The translations under genes were made by a program, and so were the position numbers. The notes beneath the pieces are model-generated. The model saw only the letters and a list, made by a program, of their open reading frames with translations, had not been told where the DNA came from and did no database searches. Source: Microtetraspora malaysiensis (GTDB lineage Bacteria; Actinomycetota; Actinomycetes; Streptosporangiales; Streptosporangiaceae). Taken from it: 64,000 nt of DNA. The stretch lies in NCBI RefSeq assembly GCF_001528665.1, contig NZ_BBYJ01000035.1:27357-91356 (forward strand), written 5' to 3'. Each line of letters opens with the position of its first letter. The stretch's first letter is position 1. Shown here in pieces: positions 55,480 through 61,871 of this stretch.

Positions 55480-56532
55480 CAGCCAGGCGGTCATCCGTCG
55501 TTCGCATTCGAAGATCTTGGACAGCTCGGCGTGCTCATCCCGCCGGTGCGCCAGGTTCGGGTCGCCCGGGCCGTAGTTGACCGCCGGGATGCCCAGCTCG
55601 GAGAAGCGGGCGACGTCGGTCCAGCCGTACTTGGCCCTGGGGACGCCCCCGACGGCCTCGGCGAAGCGGGCGGCCACCGGATGGGTCAGCCCCGGGCGGG
55701 CCGCGGGCGCCGCGTCGGTGAACCGCACCTCGAAGCCGTCGAACACCTCGCGGACGTGGTCCTGCGCCTGCTCGACGGAAAGATCGGGCGCGAACCGGTA
55801 GTTGACCGTGACCACGCACTCGTCGGGGATCACGTTGCCCGCCACGCCGCCGTGGATCCCGACCGCGTTGAGGCCCTCGCGGTACTCCAGCCCCTCCACG
55901 ACCGGCCGCCGCGGCTCGTACGCGTTGAGCCGGTCGAGGATCGGCGCGGCGGCGTGAATGGCGTTGACCCCCTTCCAGGACCGGGCACTGTGCGAGCGCA
56001 CGCCGCGGGTCACGATCTCGGCCCGGAGGGTGCCCTGGCAGCCGCCCTCGATCAACCCGTGCGTGGGCTCCATGAGGACGGCGAAGTCGCCGACCAGCCA
56101 GTCGGGGTGATTGCGGGTCAGCCGGAGCAGGCCGCTGCGCTCGGCCTCGATCTCCTCGCAGTCGTAGAACACGAACGTCAGGTCGCGGTTGGGCGCCTCG
56201 ATGAGGCACAGCTTGAGCATGACCGCGATCGCGCTCTTCATGTCCGAGGTGCCGCAGCCGTGGATCAGGTCGCCCTCCACCCGGGCGGGCACGTTGTCCG
56301 CCACCGGCACCGTGTCCACGTGCCCGGCGATCACCACCCGTTCGGTGCGCCCGAGCGCCGTACGCACGACGAGGGCCTCGCCGTCCCGGTCCACGGACAG
56401 GTGCCGCAAGGGGCGCAGCACCTCCTCGATCGCGTCGACGATCGCCTTCTCGTCACCGCTGACTGACTCGATGTCCACCAGTCTCGCCGTCAGCGCGCCC
56501 ACGTCTGTGCTCAGATCCAGGTCCAACCGCAT
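55474..56532 (-). CDS. dapE: Succinyl-diaminopimelate desuccinylase
   Basis: 352 residues from ATG 56532. M20 metal site: H71, D73 (AGHVDTVPV), D97 (GTSDMKSA), EE 126-127 (YDCEEIEA), EPTHGLIEGG and the C-terminal HRRDEHAE. It hydrolyses N-succinyl-LL-diaminopimelate in the lysine/peptidoglycan pathway. dapC lies 1.5 kb upstream on the same strand, and fdxC beyond it. Confidence 0.94.
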   Translation of the reverse strand: MRLDLDLSTDVGALTARLVDIESVSGDEKAIVDAIEEVLRPLRHLSVDRDGEALVVRTALGRTERVVIAGHVDTVPVADNVPARVEGDLIHGCGTSDMKSAIAVMLKLCLIEAPNRDLTFVFYDCEEIEAERSGLLRLTRNHPDWLVGDFAVLMEPTHGLIEGGCQGTLRAEIVTRGVRSHSARSWKGVNAIHAAAPILDRLNAYEPRRPVVEGLEYREGLNAVGIHGGVAGNVIPDECVVTVNYRFAPDLSVEQAQDHVREVFDGFEVRFTDAAPAARPGLTHPVAARFAEAVGGVPRAKYGWTDVARFSELGIPAVNYGPGDPNLAHRRDEHAELSKIFECERRMTAWLT

Positions 56533-56549
56533 GGTCGCGAGCCTATCCC

Positions 56550-57356
56550 TCAGAGCACGCGCACCTTTCCGGTGACGGGCGCCTCCTCCGAGGCCACCCA
56601 GCCGTCGTGACCGGCCTCCGCCGTCCACACCACATCGCCGTAGCGGACCTCGCGCAGGCCGTACCTCTGGGCGTGGGCGACGTACCACGCGGCGATCTGC
56701 CAGGACCGCCCGGCCGCCGAGTCGTCGCCCAGCTCGCGGAGCAACTGCTTGCGCGCCACCTGCGGGCGGAACGTGACCGGCTTCTCCGGCGGCGGGTACC
56801 AGCAGTGGACGGCCTTCGGAACGCGGCCGGAGAACGCGCCGGCCAGGATCCGCGCCTGCGGCTCGTGCTGCGCGTACGCCGAGCCGTCCGCGGACCGCTG
56901 CACCTCCTGCGCGGCCTCGTGCAGCGGCATCTTGTGGTAGCCGTTGACCTTCTCCAGCGCGACGAAGAACTTCCTGGTCGCGTACACGGGGTCCTGAAGC
57001 TGCTTGGAGGTGCCCCAGCCCTGCGAGGGCCGCTGCTGGAAGACGCCCACCGAGTCGCGGTCGCCGTAGGGCAGGTTCGTGAGCTTGGACTCCTGGATCG
57101 CGGTCACGTACGCGATCTGCAAAGCGCGCTCGGGCAGCCCGCGGCGCGTGGCGACGGCGGCGATCGTAGCCGCGATCTCCGACTGCTCGATGTCCAGCTC
57201 AAGGCTGCCCTCGGACGTCTTGATCTTGCAGTGCTCGCCGAGCGCGAACGGCTTGGCGCGCTCCAACAGGTAGTACGCCCCGAAGAAGATCCCCGCCCCG
57301 ATGACGACGACGATGGCCACGATGGCCAGCACCGTGCGTGAGACACGCCCGGTCAC
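56550..57356 (-). CDS. Membrane-anchored lysozyme/transglycosylase-fold protein
   Basis: 268 residues from GTG 57356. N-terminal TM helix (7-29). The exported part has AIQESKLTNLPYGDRDSVGV and FQQRPSQGWGT, then DPVYATRKFF, HEAAQEVQRSADGSAYAQHE: the lysozyme-like module common before NlpC/P60 domains in actinobacteria, with the Glu of AIQES in the catalytic position. No NlpC/P60 domain follows; the C-terminal ~100 residues are unknown. A role in peptidoglycan cleavage is inferred. 10 nt downstream of the DUF4178 gene. Confidence 0.72.
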   Translation of the reverse strand: MTGRVSRTVLAIVAIVVVIGAGIFFGAYYLLERAKPFALGEHCKIKTSEGSLELDIEQSEIAATIAAVATRRGLPERALQIAYVTAIQESKLTNLPYGDRDSVGVFQQRPSQGWGTSKQLQDPVYATRKFFVALEKVNGYHKMPLHEAAQEVQRSADGSAYAQHEPQARILAGAFSGRVPKAVHCWYPPPEKPVTFRPQVARKQLLRELGDDSAAGRSWQIAAWYVAHAQRYGLREVRYGDVVWTAEAGHDGWVASEEAPVTGKVRVL

Positions 57357-57366
57357 GTGGCGAACC

Positions 57367-58011
57367 TCACGAACGCCGCTCCACGCGGATCGATCCCGGC
57401 GGCAGAGGATGCGCGTAGGAGGCCGCCCAGCCGCCGCCCTGCGGACGCCGGAAGGCGAGCAGCCGCCCGTCGTTCCCGTGGTAGAGGACGTAGTCCAGCA
57501 GCCCGCGGTCGGGCATCCCGGTGGTGCCCTCGGCGCGGAACGCGACCGTGCCGCGCCTGACGGGCGAGAACTCGGCGCCGTCCATCGTGAGGGTGCTCTT
57601 GGCCGGGACCATGCCCTCGGTCGGCACGGTGGTCCACAGCAGCACCTCCAGATGGCCGGCTTCGCCGGCACCCTGTTCCCTGAGTTCCTCGACCGACAGC
57701 CACTGATAGTGCCGGTTGCCGTCGTCGAGGAGGTACTCGGTGCGCCGCTCGCCCTGGCGGGCCAGATGGAGCGCTCCGACGGTGTGGAAGCGGACACCCG
57801 CGCAGTGGACCGTGTCGCCCACCTTGATCGTGCGGGGGTCGAAGTACTCGGGCCCGGCATCCGGCTTCGCGGCGCCCTGTTTCGCGGCCCCCTGCTTCGC
57901 GGCTTCCGCGGACGGCACCCGGGAGCGGCCGGAGCGCACCGCGGCGAGGACGGCGCCCAGCACGACGACGAGCGTCGCGACGCTCAAGGAGAGCACCACC
58001 GCTGCCGTCAT
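57367..58011 (-). CDS. DUF4178-containing membrane-anchored protein
   Basis: 214 residues. N-terminal TM helix (2-25), linker with a KQGAAKQGAAKPDAG repeat, then DUF4178 (IKVGDTVHCAGVRFHTVGAL, EYLLDDGNRHYQWLSVEE). The family is of unknown function, usually near membrane or secretion genes. Directly downstream of dapC (11 nt) and 10 nt upstream of the lysozyme-fold gene, so probably one transcript from dapC to dapE. Confidence 0.82.
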   Translation of the reverse strand: MTAAVVLSLSVATLVVVLGAVLAAVRSGRSRVPSAEAAKQGAAKQGAAKPDAGPEYFDPRTIKVGDTVHCAGVRFHTVGALHLARQGERRTEYLLDDGNRHYQWLSVEELREQGAGEAGHLEVLLWTTVPTEGMVPAKSTLTMDGAEFSPVRRGTVAFRAEGTTGMPDRGLLDYVLYHGNDGRLLAFRRPQGGGWAASYAHPLPPGSIRVERRS

Positions 58012-58022
58012 GCCGGGCGATC

Positions 58023-59102
58023 CTACTGGAGGCGGAGCACAGCCGCATTTACCCGCTCATCGGTGGCGGTCACGGCGATACGGACATGGCGCGCGCCTGC
58101 CTCGCCGTAGAAGTCGCCGGGCGCGACCAGGATGCCGCGCGCGGCCAGGGCGTCGACCTGCTCCCAGCAGCCGGCGCCGTTGGTGGCCCAGAGGTAGAGC
58201 CCGGCCGTGGAGTGCTCGACCCGCCATCCGGCGCGTTCGAGCGCGGGGCGGAGCACGGCGCGGCGGCGGGCGTACCTCTCCCGCTGCTCGTCGGCGTGCG
58301 CGTCGTCGTCGAGCACGGCCGCCATGGCGGCCTGCACGGGAGCGGGCATGATCATGCCGGCGTGCTTGCGCACCTCCAGCAGCCGCCGCACCAGCGCCGG
58401 GTCACCGGCCACGAAACCGGCGCGGTAACCGGCCAGGTTGGAACGCTTCGACATCGAGTGGACCGCGAGCAGGCCCTCGTGCGAGCCGCCGCAGACGTCG
58501 GGATGGAGGATCGAGACCGGCCGCTCCTCCCAGCCGAGCTCCAGGTAGCACTCGTCGGAGGCGACCACGGCCCCGCGCTCGCGCGCCCAGGAGACGACCT
58601 TGCGCAGGTGCTCCGCCGGGAGCACCCGGCCGGTGGGGTTCGACGGGGAGTTCACCCAGACGAGCGGGACGCGCTCCGGCCCCACCGCCAGCAGCCCGTC
58701 CGTGGCGTACGGCGTGGCTCCGGCCAGCCGCGCCCCGACGTCGTACGTGGGGTAGGCCAGCTCGGGGAAGAGCACGCGCTCGCCGGGCCGTACGCCGAGG
58801 AGGGTGGGCAGCCAGGCCACCAGTTCCTTGGTCCCGATCGTGGGCAGGATGTCCGCCGCGTCGACACGGACGCCGTGCCTGCGTGCCAACCATCCCGCGG
58901 CCGCCTCGCGCAGCCGGGGAGTGCCGTACGTCAGCGGGTAGCCGGGACTGTCGGCGGCCTCGGCGAGCGCCTTCTGCGCGACCAGGGGGACCGGATCGAC
59001 CGGAGTGCCGACCGAGAGGTCGACGATCCCGTCAGGGTGCGCCCCCGCCCTCTCCTTGTAGGCCGTGAGCCGATCCCACGGGAAGTCCGGCAACGAGATC
59101 AA
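58023..59102 (-). CDS. dapC: Succinyldiaminopimelate transaminase
   Basis: 359 residues from TTG 59102 (GGGGG upstream). Fold-type I aminotransferase: GTPVDPVPLV, SPGYPLTYGTPRLREA, NSPSNPTGRVL, ASDECYLELGWE and the PLP lysine in HSMSKRSNLAGYR. Makes N-succinyl-LL-diaminopimelate from the 2-amino-6-oxo precursor, the step before dapE. fdxC lies 68 nt upstream. Confidence 0.93.
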   Translation of the reverse strand: MISLPDFPWDRLTAYKERAGAHPDGIVDLSVGTPVDPVPLVAQKALAEAADSPGYPLTYGTPRLREAAAGWLARRHGVRVDAADILPTIGTKELVAWLPTLLGVRPGERVLFPELAYPTYDVGARLAGATPYATDGLLAVGPERVPLVWVNSPSNPTGRVLPAEHLRKVVSWARERGAVVASDECYLELGWEERPVSILHPDVCGGSHEGLLAVHSMSKRSNLAGYRAGFVAGDPALVRRLLEVRKHAGMIMPAPVQAAMAAVLDDDAHADEQRERYARRRAVLRPALERAGWRVEHSTAGLYLWATNGAGCWEQVDALAARGILVAPGDFYGEAGARHVRIAVTATDERVNAAVLRLQ

Positions 59103-59126
59103 AATGGCCCCCTAGTCATCATGAAC

Positions 59127-59158
59127 CCGCCCATCGAGCCTGAGTGCTCAATGGGCGG
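59127..59158 (-). terminator. Hairpin between fdxC and dapC
   Basis: CCGCCCAT (59127-59134) pairs with ATGGGCGG (59151-59158) with an inner GAGC/GCTC stem. It lies after the fdxC stop on the transcribed strand and before dapC, so it may terminate or attenuate read-through. Confidence 0.65.
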
Positions 59159-59170
59159 AGTTCCCGCTGG

Positions 59171-59497
59171 TCAGTGGTCTTCGCCCTGCGGCGGGAGCGC
59201 GGCGACGACGGAGTGGTCCCTCTCGATCTTGCCGACCTTGGACGCGCCGCCCGGGGAGCCGAGCTCTTCGAAGAACTCCACGTTGGCCTTGTAGAAGTCC
59301 TTCCACTGCTCGGGAAGATCATCTTCGTAGAAGATCGCCTCGACGGGGCAGACCGGCTCACAGGCTCCGCAGTCCACGCACTCGTCGGGGTGGATGTAGA
59401 GCATCCGGTTGCCCTCGTAGATGCAATCGACGGGGCACTCCTCGATGCACGCCTTGTCCAGGACGTCCACGCAAGGCTGCGCGATGACGTACGTCAC
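59171..59497 (-). CDS. fdxC: 7Fe-8S ferredoxin
   Basis: 108 residues from GTG 59497 (AAGGAG upstream). Cysteines at 9, 17, 21, 25 (PCVDVLDKACIEECPVDC) and 40, 43, 46, 50 (CVDCGACEPVCP): one [4Fe-4S] and one [3Fe-4S] site of the actinobacterial FdxC type. Essential-type electron carrier in relatives. Conserved upstream of dapC in actinobacteria. Confidence 0.94.
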   Translation of the reverse strand: MTYVIAQPCVDVLDKACIEECPVDCIYEGNRMLYIHPDECVDCGACEPVCPVEAIFYEDDLPEQWKDFYKANVEFFEELGSPGGASKVGKIERDHSVVAALPPQGEDH

Positions 59498-59597
59498 CTT
59501 CGGGCTCCTTCTGAGTTGGCACGATTCGACCGCGGGTTGTTCAGACCTAGTATTGCGTTGCCTGCCCACAGGCCGAAACGGGAGGGGGACAATCGCC

Positions 59598-59819
59598 GTG
59601 ACCCTTCGTCAAGGAGCCCGTCTCATCATCGCGATTACCCCCGCCGACGCGGGGAAACGGGTGACCACGCGACGCACGGTGCCCGGCGGCTTCCGCGACG
59701 CCGTCGGCGTGTTGGAGTCGTGGAGCGAGGGCGTGCTGGCCGTACGCAAGCGAGACGGGACGCTCGTGGAGATCGCGGAGGAGAGCCTGGTCGCGGCGCG
59801 TGTGGTGCCGGTCAGGTAA
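59598..59819 (+). CDS. Short protein resembling the N-terminal domain of a GNAT acetyltransferase
   Basis: 73 residues from GTG 59598 (GGAGGGGG upstream). The beta-rich pattern (GARLIIAITPADAGKRVTTR, FRDAVGVLESWSEGVLAVRK, ESLVAARVVPVR) is the domain that precedes the GNAT catalytic domain in actinobacterial proteins encoded beside fdxC. The acetyltransferase part is missing and the stop is clean. Divergent from fdxC. Confidence 0.6.
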   Translation: MTLRQGARLIIAITPADAGKRVTTRRTVPGGFRDAVGVLESWSEGVLAVRKRDGTLVEIAEESLVAARVVPVR

Positions 59820-59893
59820 ATGCCCGTGATCGCTCGGTAAATCCCGCGCGTGCCTCCTCGACCGCCGGGAGCGCCACGTAGAGTATTCGGCGA

Positions 59894-60967
59894 GTGACCA
59901 AACGTACCAGTGTCGCCGTGATCCTCCTCCTTTCGGCCGCGGCCGCCTGCTCGGCCCCCGCAGAGGAGAAGCCCCAGCAGCTCCCGCCCGCGAACGTGCG
60001 CGCCGACGGCCTGAGCGGCTTCGGCGGCATGGACGGCCTGGTCGCCGCGGCCCGCAAAGAGGGCGAGCTCACCGTCATCGGCCTGCCGCACACCTGGGTC
60101 AACTACGGCCACCTCATCGAGCGGTTCTCCGAGGAATACGGCATCAAGGTGACCGAGCTGCGCCCCGACGCGAGCAGCCAGCAGCAGATCAACGCGGCGA
60201 CGGGCAAGAACCCGCCCGACGTGTTCGACCTCAACCTCGACGTGGCGGTGGCCAACGCCGAGAAGTTCGCGCCGTACAAGGTGAGCGGCTGGCCGGACGT
60301 CCCCGACGAGCTCAAGGACGGCAAGGGCCTCTGGTACGCCACCTACGGCGGCTACATGTCCATCGGCTACGACCCGCGCAAGATGCCCGTGCCGCCGTCG
60401 TACGCGGCGCTGAACAGGAAGGGTGTCACGGTGGCGCTGCCGGGCGATCCGCTGCGCACCGCCTCCGCGTTCAACGGCGTCATGGCGACCTCGCTCAAGA
60501 GGGGGAAGACGGACGCGGCCCGCGGACTCGCCTTCTTCTCCGGGCTCAAGAAGGCGGGCGCGCTCACGGCACCCGAGCAGGCCACGGCGGTGGTCGACTG
60601 GGACTACCTCAACATGGCGCGCTCCGCCGCCACGACGCAGGGCGGCAAGCCGACCTGGCTGGTGACGATCCCCCGCGACGAGGTGCTCGCCTCCTACTAT
60701 GTGCAGGCGATCAACAAGAAGGCGCAACATCCGGCCGCCGCCCGCCTGTGGGAGGAATTCCTGCTCTCCGACGACGGCCAGAATCTATTCCTCAACGGGT
60801 ACGCCCGTCCGGTCCGGATGGAGGCCATGGAGATGCGCGGCACGATCGACCGGGTAACGGCGGCCAAGCTGCCCAGGGCCGTCGGGACGCCGGTGTACCT
60901 CACGATTCCGCAGCAGGACGAGGCGAAGTCCTACCTGCAGAAGTACTGGTCCCGGCAAATCGGCTAA
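59894..60967 (+). CDS. Extracellular solute-binding lipoprotein (ABC-type), orphan
   Basis: 357 residues from GTG 59894. Lipoprotein signal with lipobox ending AAAC (about residue 19). Type 2 periplasmic-binding fold like iron/spermidine-type binding proteins: VAAARKEGELTVIGLPHTW, RFSEEYGIKVTEL, PPDVFDLNLDVA, LWYATYGGYMSIGYDP, and a C-terminal LSDDGQNLFLNGYARPVR. No permease or ATPase genes are adjacent. Ligand unknown. Confidence 0.88.
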   Translation: MTKRTSVAVILLLSAAAACSAPAEEKPQQLPPANVRADGLSGFGGMDGLVAAARKEGELTVIGLPHTWVNYGHLIERFSEEYGIKVTELRPDASSQQQINAATGKNPPDVFDLNLDVAVANAEKFAPYKVSGWPDVPDELKDGKGLWYATYGGYMSIGYDPRKMPVPPSYAALNRKGVTVALPGDPLRTASAFNGVMATSLKRGKTDAARGLAFFSGLKKAGALTAPEQATAVVDWDYLNMARSAATTQGGKPTWLVTIPRDEVLASYYVQAINKKAQHPAAARLWEEFLLSDDGQNLFLNGYARPVRMEAMEMRGTIDRVTAAKLPRAVGTPVYLTIPQQDEAKSYLQKYWSRQIG

Positions 60968-60997
60968 TAGCGGTCGCGAGTTCGGCGAAGCCGTAAA

Positions 60998-61804
60998 GTG
61001 TTGCCCACACGAGAATGCGAGCCGATCTTGCGATATGAAACCCCCAGTCTCACGCGGTGGAACGCTCGCGCCTACGACAGTTCCTTCGGCTACGTATCGG
61101 CCCAGGGAGTGCCGCTGGTGGAGCTCCTCGACCCGCAGCCGGATGAGCGCGTCCTCGATCTCGGCTGCGGCACCGGCGTGCTCACCGCGGAGATCGCCAA
61201 GCGAGGCGCGCAGGTCCTGGGCATCGACGGCTCCGCTGCCATGATCGAGACCGCGATCGCCCAGTACCCGGGCCTCGACTTCACCGTCGGATACGGTGAC
61301 GACTTCACCGTGGCCCAGCCGTACGACGCGGTGTTCTCGAACGCGGCGCTGCACTGGATGAGCCGCGACCCCGACGCCGTGATCTCGTGCGTGCGGATGG
61401 CCCTGCGGCCCGGCGGCAGGTTCGTCGCCGAGCTGGGCGGCGCGGGCAACTGCGCCACGCTGACGTCCGCGATGCGCACCGCCTGGCGCGAGCACGGGCT
61501 GCGCGAGCCGGGGCTGCCGTGGTACTTCCCCACCCCGGCCGAGTACGCCGTCCGGCTGGAGAAGGGCGGCTTCACGGTGCGGATCCTGGAGTACGTCGAC
61601 CGCCCCACCCCGCTGGACGAGTGTCCCGGCGGCGCGGCCGACTGGGTGCGGATGTTCGCCGGGTCGCTGCTCGACGGGGTGCCGCCCGCGCTCGTGGAGC
61701 CCCTCCTACGCAGGGTGAACGAGCTCGCGGCCCCGGCACTGAGGCGGGAGTCCGGGTGGGTGGCCGACTACGTGCGACTCCGTTTCGCCGCCGTTCGTCG
61801 CTGA
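60998..61804 (+). CDS. Class I SAM-dependent methyltransferase (trans-aconitate methyltransferase-like)
   Basis: 268 residues from GTG 60998; TTG 61028 (before RYETPSLTRWNARAYD) is a possible shorter start. Motif I VLDLGCGTGVLTAEIA, post-I LGIDGSAAMIETA, motif II YDAVFSNAALHWM, motif III ALRPGGRFVAELGG. The SNAALHW motif is typical of Tam-like small-molecule methyltransferases. Substrate unknown. Confidence 0.85.
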   Translation: MLPTRECEPILRYETPSLTRWNARAYDSSFGYVSAQGVPLVELLDPQPDERVLDLGCGTGVLTAEIAKRGAQVLGIDGSAAMIETAIAQYPGLDFTVGYGDDFTVAQPYDAVFSNAALHWMSRDPDAVISCVRMALRPGGRFVAELGGAGNCATLTSAMRTAWREHGLREPGLPWYFPTPAEYAVRLEKGGFTVRILEYVDRPTPLDECPGGAADWVRMFAGSLLDGVPPALVEPLLRRVNELAAPALRRESGWVADYVRLRFAAVRR

Positions 61805-61871
61805 CGAAACTCCCGATGTCGTAGGGGATTTGTCAGACTATGGTCTGGCTGTACAGACTGATGGGAAAGCG

